Of a stretch of 64,000 bases of DNA, positions 1-32,664 are shown piece after piece. The notes beneath the pieces are model-generated. The model saw only the letters and a program-made list of their open reading frames with translations. It made no database searches and had not been told where the DNA came from. Source of the DNA: Varroa destructor (taxonomy: Eukaryota > Arthropoda > Arachnida > Mesostigmata > Varroidae); the NCBI RefSeq assembly GCF_002443255.2, contig NW_019211457.1, forward strand, positions 37,082,105 to 37,146,104, written 5' to 3'. How positions within the stretch are numbered: position 1 is the stretch's first letter; every line of letters starts with the position of its first letter. Position numbers and translations under genes: made by a program.

Positions 1-2313
1 TTACGTTTATTTACTTTGCAGGATATTTATTACTCGTTAACTCACTAAAAGGCTATTGCGGTAACTAAACGAAACAAACAAAAGCAGAGTAACGATAATA
101 GAGAGGATATAGATAAACTGCGGGAGCGACTGAACGAAAGTGACTGGGTCGTGCTCAGAGATTCACGTCACTCGCTGATAAAAAACAACGTATAAAACAG
201 TTACAAGGCAGCAGAACGATGCCGATATCTCGTACCCATACATACACACACAGATACATGTTTTCAAAGGAGAACAGATAGAGCGAAAAATGAACATTCG
301 AGTAATCTATGCTCGCAACTCTCTGCGGATTGCCTTGGGCAATCCGAGTTAATATATATAATACAGAATACAATGGTATGCATAATTAGAAGGTACGATT
401 TACACACGGTCCCGCTTGTTTCTCTAGTAATTACATTATTTTTTACTGTTATTTTTGTTTCTTTTTCAACTTTCCTTTCGTTGTGCCGCTAATCTTTTAT
501 ACGAACGGGACCTGCCATAATTGCCTGGACGCTAGGAATTAGATAAAAGTTTTCCAACTCGCGACTGACTCTCAGCTTCTGTTCACTGTATATTGAACTA
601 CCTCGAATTTGAACCGCGAGGTACAACCACGGTGGTCATCCAAAAAGGGCTTGCGACGTAAGTAGGCCCATTTCAGCTTTCCGTTAAAACACGATGAACG
701 CAGGCTTTCGTTACGGAACGTCTGCTCTCGGGTGAGGTACATTATGCTATGTTTCCTTCTTTCTATCTACCTGTCTAATCTATCGATTGTTAACTCTCCA
801 GTTCAGGTCTTGCTGGACTTATCTGGGCTTCTTCTCTAATACACCAATGAAATGGCATGGCAATAATATGCCATAGCAATCATTTTCCAACCTTCAATTA
901 TCCATGGCCACGCGTTGACTGTTCCCATAGCAACACACATTTCCTGCCACACCGCCCCCGACGTTGAACACTGACAGCAAGGACCTAGCGGAGAAAAGGT
1001 ACATAAAGGGTTGTACGAAACCGAACTGCAAACGAACCGAGGTCGTAGATGTAGTGTTTCTAGATAAACAACAGGTGCTAATGGGTGTGATAGTTTAGCT
1101 GGGTCTAATAGTCTCCCAAGAACTGCGCATGAGTAAATTATAGGAAGGTAGCCATTGTTCTCAGGCTGTAAGCATGTTCCAGCGTCTGCTGATGCTGAAT
1201 TACGCCGTGCACGAAAGGATTGTTGACATTAAATGGAAAATGATTAAGAGAGAAATCGTGGTCGTATAATATTGATTTTAGGCGACGTACGTCGCGCTTT
1301 CGCGGTCTCTACTACGAAACTATGTTAGGAATATAAATAATAGAAATTTCCTAAAAAGAAGTGTTTTTACAATATTGTTGACTTTCTGTTTCAATTTGAC
1401 AAACAAGACAAGTTTGGCAGTGTCTATTATCATAGGCGAATATGTACACTATAATAGAAATAGCAAAAAAATAAACAATAGTAGAACATCTCTACGCTGT
1501 ACTGGGTACGGTGCCAGCGTACGCACCGTTTTCGTCCTCTTCGCCAAACGACGAAAGGTGGTGCTGCTGATTGACAAGGCGTTCGTTCTGTTGGAAGGCG
1601 CCAACGATGACGCTTCCAATCTTTAGCAGCGGCAACAACAACAACGACAGCGGAAAGAAGCAGCGGAGACTACGCTTGATCTACCATATCTGCTCGATGC
1701 ATCTTATATCGTCGTCGATCTGATGGCATTTGTTGCCAAGACGCGTGAGGCGGCGGCCAAGCGTATTCTTTTTCGTCAGGAGAGAGAGGAGTATGCACGA
1801 ACAATGCAACAGCGCACAACTGCGCTCCTCGGGCGACAAAGTCGCATTCAGTGAGTTGGGGAGAGAAGAGCGACAAGGGACCGCGAGGATCGGAGAACAC
1901 GAGCTTCATCAGCATCAGTCGTGAGCAAGCCACAATAGTTGTCGAAGACCATCGACTGGCGAATAGAATTGAAAGACAATTCGGTACCTGGGTGACGCTT
2001 CTTCTATTATTCTCTCATGTTGCTTTCGTCGTCGCCATCTTTAGTGGCCTATATGACACCGCGTGCAGCTCCATAAACAGCAACGCTACCTATTTCCCTA
2101 CGAATGCTTAGTAGCAGCGGCTGGCGGCCAGCACCAGCGCTGCCGCTCGCCGAAAACCACAACCACTTTGACGTTTTAAAAGATTTATTAGAAGAGAATG
2201 AAACAGGAGAAGATGAAGATGCCGAGCAAATAAGAAGAAAATAGCGACAACGCACTTCGACCGTCTCGTTGAGAATAATCCAGCACGATTTGAAAAAGAA
2301 ACTGTCATCACCA

Positions 2314-2355
<42 letters not shown>

Positions 2356-5300
2356 GTACAAGTAACGTCAGATCTGTCGATTAGAGTTGACATTTTTTCA
2401 CTTTCTTAAATTTGGCACGAACAGCGACGTCAGCAGCGCCACCAGCGGCAATAGGTCGTTCGTCACATCGTAGCATTCGATCATCGTTTACGACGACGCT
2501 GGCGCCATCGTCTCGGCTGATTATTCAAATGTAAAAAAATATTAGGCCCTATCTTTTGCCGATAATAAGGGCTGATCTGCCTATGGTTGAGGATTCTATG
2601 ACAATGAGTCACACATATACCCAATTAAATCAGATGTAGTGGGCGCCCTTTCGTCCTTGGTTCACTTTTGGTCATTTTGCTGTTCCTGCTGTCACTGCTA
2701 TTGGCCTCAGTCAGCGTCAAAAACCATTTTTAAACAGGCCCTGATTCCGCCCGAGACTCGCTATCAGGGCCTGCAAAGGGCAAAAAGCAGCATCGACTGA
2801 TCGCACGAGCTCCAGATCGCTTGAGAATAATGTAAGTCCTCATCACCATCGCACATATTAGTACTAGTATGCTAGGTTGACCTAAACGGTTCCGGTTTTA
2901 CACCTTCAGCCGCCGTTCAAAAACCGTTAACAAGCACGTTGGCACTCAGCCTTAAAGCAAGCCTCGGTTTTTGTCCCTACCGTGAAAATATCCGAGAGAC
3001 TGAGGCGTTCGATTTTATGAACCACTGAACCACCTCCCAGATTTTGAGATAATTACGCTGCACGGCCTTCCGGCGTCAACGTTATTATCGCTATCAGTAT
3101 TATCACTACCATGGTGATTTTGATGCCTATTATACGAATATAATAATAATAATAATAAGATGCATATATATTCATCATTCATGGGATGCACAGTTTGGGA
3201 GACTATGGTAAAATAAAGAGGAACGAGCAAGTCACACGAGGGCTGAGGAACTGCGTACCTTGGCGGGATATAACGGGATGGACAATCGATGTTACTGAAG
3301 CTACTGCGACTGCAGCTGCTGTCTTATTTTCTAAGACGGACACGTTCTTAGCGATATTTAACAATGAAAATGTCGCAAATATTGTGTGCGTTCGTCTTCC
3401 CGAGCCCACTAACATCGCGAAGCCAAAAGACAGACGGATACTATATACAGATAAGTGGACAAACGACGAGACAGACAAGTGAATTTCCCAGGAATAACAC
3501 TACTGAGTATTTACGATTCGCGTCTTCTTTACTCGATCCTAATATGATCTTCCGAGTCCCGTCGTGACCATCATCGGAAATATATCACTTATAAGATTAA
3601 TGTATCCCTAGACGTCTGTCGATGTTCAAACCTCCGTTCATTGGCTATCAAGTCATCACTCCGTGCATTTTTAGCGTACCCTATCAATAGCCGTGAAGCA
3701 AATAATTAAACAGGTGTTATTGACACTCTATAACGATCATAATAATTAAGCACACGTATTTTTTTGTGTTTTTCTTTTACTATCATAATGCACAATACAG
3801 GTCCTCAAAATAAGCCCATGCACGTTCCACGTCGACACACTAATACCCCAGTTATAGGGAATGGTATAATCAAAGCGAGGAAAAAATACGTATAAAAAAA
3901 CTTCAACGACCAACGATCCGAACGTTCGCTCGGCTTACAGGACAGTTTTTTTTTTACTTTAGCAATCATTTTCAAAAAAAATCGATGATACTTATGTAAA
4001 AAGAAGGGATGCAAATATTCGATAATTAAAGCATTATTGTTATTAAATTAATTACACTTATATATAAATGTTACCATATAAGCAGGTTAATTGGTTTACG
4101 GAGAAGTTAGAACGAGTCTTCGAGTCCGCCTAGAATAATCTGTTCTGACCATAATCATTAATTATTTTGCTATTCTTCTGATAAACTTCTAGATTTGAAA
4201 GATTGAATAGTCGATTTCATTGTATAATAGTGCTGCTGCGATTATGATCTTCTGTTGATAGGAAAAAAAAGCTCCTCGAGTCCTAGCCTTTGATATCAGC
4301 TGACCGACACTTTGGGTTCCACGTATCTGGATCTGCTGCGTCCTATGGCCCACAACATAGATGCTGACATTTATAGTCTACTATGTAAGCCATCTCTCTT
4401 TGAAATTTTAATACTCAATAGCTAGTGTTGGAATATTCATCTTCTTTTATGGCTCAGAGTCCATAACTTTCCGTTATTGGTATAGATAATCTCGATGTAT
4501 TTCGATACGATCCGACCGGAACGCGCTAAGTTTAGTTGTCCTCCTGTTAAATTAATGCCGGGGGCCAAATGTACATGACCTATTTTTTTATTCAAGTAAA
4601 TTATAGCTACATAGGCGATCGATTGCTACATATTCTATTAGCGTCCGTATGCCCACCGAGACACAACAGCATACACAGTTCTATGAAGCAAATCATAACC
4701 AACGAGATAGCCGAATAGTTACTTTGTCTATATCATAGCCGTCACCATATAGCAAACGTCTTAGGCTAGACGAGTCCGACGTCAACGCAGCGACTGCCCC
4801 TCCATTGTCGTCGCCGCTGTCACACAGTGACTGGTGCCTATCGTGTGATATCACAAAGTATGAGCTGGTCAGATGAGCGGCGCGGAGACTAGTGCTGCGA
4901 ATCGTACCACAGCATGAGAACTACAGAAGATAGGACGAAACCGCACACTCGATCATGCGTCCCTTATCGAGTATTGTCCGTTAAATCAACGAAAAGTCGT
5001 TCACATTGTCGTAAAGCTGGGAGAGAACTTGTTGTTCTATGGAAAAAGTCATAACAAGTAAAACATAAGCTAAACATAAAAATACATCATGTAAACTAGG
5101 ACGTTTAAAATAGCCCACTGATACAGTTGGCTGTCGGACGACATCGACGGATCGGCTCTCCACGTCACCTATAGACGTGTGCTGTCCGGCGAGATGGCAG
5201 TGCCGTATTAACAATGGCCTAGGCCAACAAGCATATCAAGTCCAAGCTCTGAGTTTTAGGGGAAACAGATCGCCTCGTACTCATCGATTTTATAACACGA

Positions 5301-8300
5301 TTATCTTTTGTCCTTTGACAATAGATTAGGAAAAAAAATTCAAATCGAAATTGGTCGGTACCGGTGAACCTTGGGGTCGAAAGTGGCATATATAAAAATG
5401 CCAAATAGATGCGATTTGAGAGTAATGCTCAGGATATTAATCAGAGATACATCTTTAGGAAAGAACTTGCCACGGAACGCGTCCTCAGGCAGATAAGCGG
5501 CATGGAGCCGACAAGTCGCACAATCAGTCAGATAGCGAGGGTATCGGTAGCAAACAGGGTTAGATTGATATTAGTGTGATTTAAACAGAACTCACCAGAA
5601 AAACATATCAAGTCGGTATGTATTTTGTATGCGATATACAATACATTTTCACATCATTCTGTGCATGTGCTCGCTGCTTCTCTTCTGTTCTTCCTTTCTT
5701 TTTTTTTTCTACTTTGCTCTCATCTGCTCGTTATATTTCCACGTTTCGATTCGTGTTTCAGCAGGGGTGCCTCGATCGGGGTTACTTCTTCTCCGTTATC
5801 GAATGAAATGACGGAGCCGCATCGTCTGCTATGTTTCAATTCGCTGGCTTGATCTTACGTTCGTCCTTCTTCATCGATCTTTCCCGCTCACTCGCCGCCC
5901 ATTTGTTATATAATATTTTTTTCGGTTTAGCAGCGAGATTCTTAAGCGATTTTTCCTTATTCCGGTACCTCTATGGCTGGTTCCCTTCGGATTGGTGACT
6001 CAAGTATTTGGAAGTGAAGTAGAAATACGGAACACTGACGCACACACCTACTTATATTCTAAAAACTTGCCCTACGGAAAAGTTGAGCCTTTTACTAGAG
6101 ATTCATTAACGATGTATTTATAGTTGCTAACTTCTTGTTCCGGATGGAGGCAGCGTTCGATTTGAACATTGAAAGATTGCTCAGCTATAGTATCGAATAG
6201 CTTCTAATGCAACGAATACGAACCATGTCGTTCCCTTCTGATAAGCTGTCAGAAATCGGCTGTTTTATTCTTTCCAACAACATAATTGTTCTTTAATTAA
6301 TATCCATATATTATATAGTTCGGTTATCACGCTACGGCAGAAGCCGATACTCTTCATTGTAGGCATACAGCGGGGCTTTTGCTCGCTTTGTCGCTAGTTA
6401 CGTGCGCCTAAATATGCATCGTAAGCCTCCGGCCTGTAGGCCTGCGACATTACCGACGGACGATCGACAACATAGCTCTCAGAACAGATAGAACAAAAAG
6501 AATAAACTTATAATTTGCGTTGAGAAAGACCAATTTTGAATAGTATAGGAATGAATCAGATGCCAATTACCTATAGAGTGATGCTCAGCAGTCTCTATAG
6601 TTAGCTGAGCTGATCAGCCGTTCGATCACATGGGTCTGTCTGAAAAGGTTGATTGTTTCAAAGGGGAAAAATTGTCTTTTCAGCTATCAAGAGGTATAGC
6701 AGCACTCTCTTTTCTTCTCTGGCATTCTCTTTGATTGCCCGTGTTTCGGGCCCCAAATGGTATGCAGGGCAAACAGCTTATTCGCCCTGGTTCCGGAAAC
6801 GTGCGGACTTACTTAAGTTTATTAATGAAAGTCCTAAAGATTGGCTCAGTGCAACAATTTTCCTCGGAACGTCTGATTACGAAACCTTATTAGTATTACA
6901 GCCAGCACTGGCATTTCGCATTTTCTTTTAATCGATTCGTTTACTCGTTAATAGGTACGTGGCTACGTGTAAACGAGACCGAATGCAACTAAGACGCGTC
7001 GATCACTGTTCAGATGGGCCTAACCATACGTGTTGCCGTTAGCGAACCAGAACAGGCCACAGCGCCAACGGCTGTCACTGGACAAAAATGTTATGTTGCA
7101 TAATTAACACTATAATAGTCATGGCAAACAGGACTAGTAACAAACAACAAGGCCAATTTCAGCTGGTCTAAACTAGCACGCACTTGAACATCGTACCCGT
7201 CACGATTGATCTCATTAACAGCGGCAGTCACAATGAAATAACAAGAGACAAGAGATTGCATCATAAACATGCCTCGTTCGATTGTATGTTATGCTTTTAT
7301 TTCTGTTGTGCCCACTGCTCGGACGCCGCCGCCGCCGCCGCGGCAGTCGCGTCTCTTTGGCGTTATCTTTGCGATAGCGCACATTAGCGGTTGACCATTC
7401 TACTGACAAGCGTCATCCGTGTAAACTTCATCGCTAGGTCTGTTTCTCTCGTTTGTTGTATTTTCAGTTGATTTTATGTCAAGTAGCTACTGCAACGACC
7501 ATCATTGCCATTTCGATATGTTTGTCTATCTGTCTGTCTGCACTGTTTCCGTTACAGCGGCTCTTTTCTGGTTCCGTATTGTTCGCTGACCAAGAGCAAA
7601 AAACACACTCGCGCACCGTCGCGCGGTGCACGTCACGCTATCGTGCCGTAGAAGGAACGTGCACGTACAACGCTGCTGCCACTTACACGATGTTGCTTGG
7701 AGGCCGCGTCAGCATCAGTTGCTATTGGCTGGCTACAATGCTGGCAAGTGGCATTGAAGCCGAACATCTCACGTCGCTTGAAAAATAGGGTCCGTTCAGC
7801 CAGCCGCGTTCTTTCTTTAAAAGCACGAGTTCGCTTCCGATCTTGTCTTATTACATATCGTTACTATTGCTATTATTAAGGCTATTGCCGTTATCGCTGC
7901 AAGGATAGACAGCTTGTAGCATTGGCACGCAGCGGCGTCACGCACTATACGATAACGTGGCAGTGCCCCATTGAATTCGCTGTATAAAAATGCATGTTCG
8001 TATAGAGAAATTGTATGGATTCGATTATTGTTGTTGTTAATCTTGTTTCCTTTATCGCACGACTCATTGTCACTATTGCTACCGCTTACGACTAACATAA
8101 CGGCGACTGATAGAAGCAACATCTTTCCTCTCGCTGAAGTGACTCACAAGCGACAGTTGGATATTTACCCGTAATGCAGCCCTCTGATAGCTAGACATCC
8201 TCGCTAAGAACATTTGCAGGAAAAAAAATAGCGGGAGAGGTGCAGCCGCTGTATCTAAATTGTATTCCGTGGTAATCTGCGCGCTCTTTCAACATTTATG

Positions 8301-10122
8301 CGCGAATTTTATGTTTCCAAAGCATTGCTTCCCTTTTGGCGGATCTGTGTATTGCAAGCATGCTATCCTATGGCAGTACCATCCCTTACACCCCTATGCG
8401 CTTCCCAGTATTCTCTTATTATAACATCAGTAGTAATAAACTACAAAATAGCGCAGAGATTGATTTTCACTCGTCGCTATCAATCCCGATCAGTTGTGGT
8501 CGGGTCTTTTTTTTCTCTGCATTGTGGATTGAAACAAAGAGCGGATTGAACGTTTCGGTCGTCACCGTGGCCATCGTCGGCGTCGCTCGATGTTGCCGCT
8601 ACCACAGCTGCCGCCGTCATTTGTGTTCACTATTTATCGATGTATACCAGCGAAGTGAAATCGCGAGAGGCAGTGGTAATATTCTGGAAGCCACACCCTC
8701 CTCCGATATCTCCGTCGGTACTCACCTTCTGGAAGAAAGGCTTTTTGTTACTCGTGAAGTGGAGCCCTTATCGTGATTATAATCTCAAGTGATAATATTA
8801 TTGAAATATAGAAAATAAAAATAACGAAGTTGCCAATTATAGCAACTGGAACAGCTGTGCCGGCAGAGTGACAACGTCAAAAAGGTTTCGCCAAGATTAA
8901 CATTACACATACAAGAGCTCAACAACGCTTGAACATAGACACAGACAAGCACGCAGGCACGTACGCCGATAATACGGTCTAGCAGCTACTGTTTACTATT
9001 GTGAACGAACGTTTGTCTGTCGGAATGTATTCTATTCGTGGTACTTTTCTACCGTTGTAAACGTTCCATCCGTTAACTCTATCAGGAGCGTTTTGCTGTA
9101 CCTATTCAACGTCCGTCTTCCTAGCGGCGCTCACGTCGGCTAACGTATATGCATTCGCTATTGTAACCTGTTCTCCGTGCTGTGAGTAAAAGAACTACGA
9201 AGTACGAGCAAACAATGGCCGACTGCTCATCGAGGGCCAATCTTCCTACCGCCTTCGCTTTCTTCTTCTGCTTCTACATGAGGCTCTATTTCACTGTATC
9301 GGTGATTAAAGAACTGTCGCTATCGGCACATTGAATGCTTGAATCAAAAGCCTATTCGAGCTATTGTTACGGTAATGGCGCCCGTAACTGCACCAGCCGC
9401 CGCTGTGACCACGCCGCTAACTATGCCGCCAACCATATTCTAGAAGTGCAGTCTTTTGCTACCTGACGTCTATTGGATAGCTCAGCGTTTGCACTTATAG
9501 ACGGTAATGTTAATTTGTATCATTGTACATTTTCTGCAAGGGTTGTTACTTGTCAATCGGGCAGAGAACTGGATAGCCAAATTAAAGTATAGCCACTTTC
9601 GATGAATTTTTGCAAATTCATATCTAAGACAAAAGTGTCTAAGGATTTAATTAATACAGCCAGTTGATAAATCATTCAAATTAATTAACTGACCTAACGT
9701 CTTTGTCTGGAATACGATAGACACTGGTGAGATCTTTAAAGGAGTCGGTAGCAAGCGGGCTTATTTCTAAAAGCATAGCGTTCGCTCATTTTCTCTTTAT
9801 GTGCGGTGTGCATTAATCCTTTTATATATTCATATATGTTTATGGGCGTGTACGTTTGTGTGAGAATCTCCCAACAAAAATATGTCACTCTCGTAAATAA
9901 TGAAGTTACCGCCGCTTGCGGCGGACGCATCTTGGAGTGGGGCTAGACACTCGCGCGGGATTGCCTGACTAGCTTTCTGCGCACTTGAGCTTTGACATTA
10001 TCCTAACAATCTTTCATTTAGTAGACATGGTCGACCAGTCGGCGCTGTCTTGCAACGACAGACTTTTTTGTTAAAATTGCACATAGCGAATACCGCTTGA
10101 TTGTAGGGTGGTGAATTTTCAG
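1..10122. other. 5' flank or upstream intron of SoxD-A; no named gene
   Basis: About 10 kb with no recognisable family. The missing N-terminal SoxD-A exons may lie here, but I could not identify them. Contents seen: a GCC repeat at 2315-2354, a shorter GCC run near 7323-7340, T-rich and AT-rich stretches, and open frames of up to 146 codons (8336-8776) without domain likeness. One + frame at 1851-2111 has a hydrophobic stretch like a membrane helix and is reported as a weak finding. Confidence 0.5.
2315..2354. repeat. (GCC)n microsatellite
   Basis: Forty bases of CGC/GCC triplets. It reads as a glycine run on the - strand in one frame, but that frame shows no other sign of being a gene. Confidence 0.95.
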
Positions 10123-27230
<17,108 letters not shown>

Positions 27231-27927
27231 CAGGAGGCTGGCAGGGTTCAGGAGACTGAGCTCAGCCCCGAAGGACAAAACGTTATCCGCCGGCCCTGGG
27301 AGCAAACGAACTGAGTCAACGGAAGGGAGGAGAACAAGATAGCAGCGGTATCGCTAAGATGCTAAGACTTATTTAAAAAAGATTTGATACGGCGCACATG
27401 AGGATATCTACAGGCTGTGCGCTACAATCCCATCTATACAATCAATCAATCAATAAGGAGAGGACGAAGCTTGAACGGGAATTTCAACAAAGGATGCAAT
27501 TCTCTCGCTACTAATAAGCTTCAAAGGAAAAGGGAGCTGCAAGTATCAGTATTGGGCATTGGCCGATTTGACCAGAGATACATCGGAGGAAAGGCGCTGT
27601 ATAGCCTACGAACTGCAAAATATCTGGCTAGTGGTGATCATGATGATAATGCTGATGGTCATGATGAAGAAACTAATGTCAATAACAATGTTGCTATTTA
27701 TTAGTAACCCGCTGTACAAACTGTTTGTGGCCGAGTGTCGTCATTCTAGTAATAACAACAAAAATAATGCAAGCACTCAGTACAGCGGCGGAGTGGCTAA
27801 TATTTCAGCATTATTATTACTACTGCTACTACTGATACGGTCTGGTAATGCGATGTGAGGCTTGAATACAGTCAAATGGGCCGCTGTCAACAGTGTGGAG
27901 CCAGTGCAATACTTGTGCAATTTATTT

Positions 27928-27933
27928 ATTAAA
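27928..27933 (+). promoter_or_regulatory. Possible poly(A) signal (ATTAAA) of SoxD-A
   Basis: ATTAAA variant in an AT-rich stretch about 700 nt after the SoxD-A stop. I saw no canonical AATAAA between the stop codon and here. Weak, positional only. Confidence 0.2.
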
Positions 27934-30434
27934 AAAATATTAAGTTATTTAGATTATCGGATACTTTGAAGGGCAAGGGGTCACTTCTAGCCATAAGTGA
28001 ATATGTGCTCGTGTGTGCGTTCAACCGAGAGATGACTGATTACCAACTGTTTTAGACTACCCTTCCTAACCGTTCCCACAATCGAGGCGACACGATTCTT
28101 TGCAGCAAACCATCTTCGCTTCTCCGGAAGTCATCGACTATTGCGTCTGGCCATGTTCGTGTTAGGATTCTGGAGTGCGATCTGTTACGTTCACGAGTAC
28201 ATATTATGATCCTCAGATAGGAAACGCGGTGTCTATAACCGGCCCTTATAGCCTTGTCTCTGACACAACGAACTAAAGTAAAGCATGTCGAAATCTAGCG
28301 CTTTCCTCGTTTCGTCCTGCCCTGAGTAACATTTGGTCCTCTTGTTCAAATCCAAGTGTCAACGGCAATATGGTTATTAAGGGCAGCTGTTAGCAATTAT
28401 TGCCCCTGTACTATTATTACTCATTGTTGAGAAGCATTTGTCAAGAGTTCAGTAAATAATTTTCTTTTACAAAAACTGCCATGTTATGTGATCTACCCTG
28501 TGCTGATGATTATCTAGTCACAAACAGATTTGGAAGCTGTGCAATGACTTCAAGTTAGCTGGAATGAACGACCACGCTAATTTGGTCGTCGTGTAATCTT
28601 TACCGAAAAATGATCGGTGTCGATCTGATGAAATCTAAATAGGGATCTTTTGCATTATTGACTTTTAGCTAAAATATGTTTTTTGTTAATATTTAGAGTA
28701 AAGCGGTAACACAGATTTTGCAAGGCTCAACGATAACATGAATTAGTCTTCAAGCGCTCCTGGAAGAGCTTAAATTTTTTTTTGTCAGTTATTACATCGA
28801 TCACTTGCAGCTTCTCTAGATCGCCAAATAGAATTGTCAAAGGGCTAAGCAAGCCGCTGATTTCACAAACGAATTCTAAAAAGCCAATAGGAAAACTCTA
28901 CTCGGTCTACACGTAGGATTTTTTATGAAGGGAACTAGAGACAATGGTTAGAAAATGTAGTTGAAAAGAACGAAAACCATATAAATACGGTAAGCTGCTA
29001 CGGTGACTATGCCACGGCGCAGATATGTGTACGTCTACGAGTTTACCCAAAGCATCCATCTGATTACGTAACTGTGGATGGACGAGGCAAGTATGGAAAA
29101 ATTCGTTCACGGAACCGCGAGGCTAACAGCGCTGGTCTCCGGGGATTATCGCATGTATGTTCTACTGACTAATGCCCTGTGGTAACAACAAGGACACGTT
29201 CCTGGATATACTGAGCGCGTTCGATTCGATGTGTATATGTGCGTACATTTTGTCTGTCGTATGAATTGTCCGCGACGGAGATAAGGCGTAGGGTAAAGTA
29301 GCAAAAGCTCGATGTTCAGAAGAAGGTAACGTTATTGGCAATGCTTATATGCAGCCAGCCATATGCCGTACCAACATGCAGGAACGGATACATGGCAGTG
29401 GACGGTGGCAATGATAATGGTGTGATTGGATCGATTAAAATTTTATGGGCTGCAAGCCCGCACCAGTCTGAGCCCAACTTCAGAACAGTGACGTCAGATG
29501 CGGTCGGACCCGACAGAATAAGACAATGACATAGAATTGACGACAGTATATAAATACATGAAAAGACAGATTATTATTATTATTATTATAGTAATTGCAG
29601 TCATAAAATGTCGTAGAATACAGATCATGATGAATACAGAATAAAAGGAGCGATAAGTATGTAGGCACGAGCATGGTATATAATGATGGCAGGGTGAAGG
29701 CGTGAGTGCGTGTATGTATAGGAAATGGTGTGTAATGTGGTTTTGGAAGTAGAAGGCTAAACCCGTGTTACCTATCCTAGCGCCCTACGATAAATATAAA
29801 TTAAAGAAAAACATGATGATAGTGCGCGTAACCCTGGGGGCAATATTCATGCAATCTCAACTCAGAATTTCGTAACGTCAAGAACAATGATAATGACGCT
29901 AATAATGACGATGATTGTCACAATCTAGGAGCGGGAGAAGTTGTCGACGAAAGGCCAACCAAAGGTCGATTGAAAAGGAGCCGCGATATACACCCATGCA
30001 CCAAACATATGAAAATATATAGAAATACGGATATATTAGTTCAACCAATAACAGCATCAATCTCTAAAATAGGAGCAACAATCACTAGCTCAGTTATAAG
30101 AGAATCAAGAGCCGGTTACAGTGTGATCGGTTGATTTACTCAAACGTAGCTCGCGCAAACATCTGTCCCTGTTTCGCTCTCCTTCCGTCTACCCAGCATC
30201 AGCCGCCGCTCATTCTTACCTACCTCCTCTCGCTTCCGTCAGTTCCTTTTTCCGTAAAGCACCTGCTGACCGCTCTTGTTTCTCTGGAGGTCTACTTTTC
30301 TTTCTTTCTCTCTCTCTGCCGTCGTCTGCATCAACGCAGAATTTCCATCGGAACGTTTGATACAGCAGTGAAACAGATCGTCAGTACAGACAATTGCCAC
30401 CTGACCAGAGGAAATACCTAAACACCATAAAAAT

Positions 30435-30436
<2 letters not shown>

Positions 30437-30480
<44 letters not shown>
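30437..30480. repeat. (AT)n microsatellite
   Basis: Twenty-two uninterrupted AT units, between the two Sox genes. Confidence 0.95.
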
Positions 30481-30484
<4 letters not shown>

Positions 30485-32630
30485 GATTATACATAAATGT
30501 GTATATTGATTGACTATGAGAAAAATTATGAGAATAGGACCTAACATTTGCGCTGTTATTTGGGTCGCTACGAGGTATGAATATAATATATTTCAACGAA
30601 GAAGTGGGAGAGTTTGTAGAAATGGTGACTGCAAAAAATCGAACACCGAGTCGTATGGCGGTTCTGCAATTAGACTATTGCAGATCGTGGAGGAAGTCAA
30701 CTAAAATTGTCTGAACGCAGTGGATGATGGGTGCACGCATACACTGTTATACAATAGCGGCGATGCCATCACTGTATCCCCCGTCACCTTTTCTGCCTAT
30801 AGCTGCCACCAGCTTGGCTCAGCGTATATATATATACACATGGGGAGACAACAAGAGAGCAGCAGCGTGATCCTCATATTTATTAAGATGTACATTCCGT
30901 GAAATGCTATTATTATAGATATTACTATATGGATATAATAGACTAGAAAACGAAGCAAGAGATGGAACACTTGAATAGAGAAGAGAAATAAAGGACGTCA
31001 ATGTCATAGTTATATTAAACACATTAATAAAAATAAATAACGAAACAGATGGCAGATGCAAAGGGGCACAAATAACGGAATTACCTCGATAGAAACAAAT
31101 GTAACCGAATAAATAATTCTGATGACAATGACCATACCACCTAACTACGTAATGGTGAGATGATGATGTAAGTTAAATAATTAGAAATTAAATATAACGA
31201 AACTTGGTATCGCAAATATATTGACTGTTTTGTTTCTATCTTCATAGATAAATGCTAAAGTGGCTTCGATTCGAGGCTATCTTATAGAATAAAAAGCTCA
31301 AATAATAAGTTATGAGTCTATTTGTAAACGCATGTATTATGTAGGTGTCACTCGGGAGAATCTTATGATCAGAGGAAGAGCTTTTTCTATTACTGTTATA
31401 AAGGTTAAACTAAAAAAATCAGCCCTATTGTGGCGGGTATTATCCTAATCGGGGCTGTCGATGTACGTAAGTAGTCTATTTTGAACTTGAGTTGTAAATT
31501 TTATCGATTCTAGTTACTCGATACGGCCGTAAGTAGAATTTACTTTCTGGATTGTAATGGCGTCCTTAAATTCACCTTCCGTCATTGGGAACTGTCGTGC
31601 GCCAGCTTGTTCAGAAGTCTACTTCAGTTCCGGCGCCTCTTCAGTATGAGTATCAAACAGCCATGAATTCAAGCCGAACTTAGAAACGCGAACCGATGAA
31701 CTTTACCAATCTCCCATTGGCTGCCAATATTTGGTTGAATTAAGTTTTCGTCTGACTACGGTCATCTGTTTTTCTGGGCAGTTTTCTCAATGTCGCGCTA
31801 ATAGACGCACGTATGTCGTTTACGGGAGACACGACCCGCCAGCAGGCAGATGAAGTGTACACTCTACTTTTATACACTCACTTGGGTCAAGAGATCAAAC
31901 AGAAGAAACATGATAGAAGCAAGCGAACGAAGCTAAAAAGACTCGAGCCACGAATAATATCGTCAAGCACCTATTAAATCGAGCTTGTTTCAAAGAAGTT
32001 TCCATCTTTACTTAGGTAACTAACTGTTGGGCGGGTGGGGGTGTACCTCTGCTATTGATGTTGCTGACATTGTAGCGGTCTTTGCTATATTTAGTCTTCA
32101 GTAAATGTCTCCTGCCCTGACCGTTGTGAGCAAAATGAGACAGGCGTAGAGAGATGCGAGTCAGAAGATTACAAGTCGTTGATTTATCGAGGAATTTCGA
32201 GGAAGAATTTTCGCTAACGGCTGAGGAGGAGAGAGTACCGTTTTGATAGTCGCTTTGCCGGTTTCGGTGACTTCAGCGCTGGCATGGCAGGTATCTGTTT
32301 CGCCGCTCTAATAGGTCGAGCGCCGTGCGACGATCGCGGCCAACTGCAGCGCTTGTCGATGGCCCCAACGCTGACTAACAGTGACTCCAACAGAAGCCGC
32401 CGACAACTCTTGACTCTAGACAGCTTTACACCGTTTTAGGCGCAATGTCGTAAGAGCTCACGAACGACGAACTAAATCACACGAGAACCGCATACAGAAA
32501 TGACACGAGTTATGCCGGCTCGCAATGGGGACGCCACTACCTCGTGACACTCAGAAATAACGTAAAAATGATGACCCCTTTTTAATTTTTTGGTTACATT
32601 TCCTTGAGGATATCACACATTTATTAAATT

Positions 32631-32631
<1 letters not shown>

Positions 32632-32664
<33 letters not shown>
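32632..32664. repeat. (ATC)n microsatellite
   Basis: Eleven ATC units. Confidence 0.95.

Noticed and set aside
30381..30596. - frames with long Ile-Tyr alternation
   Set aside because: Translation of the TA microsatellite.
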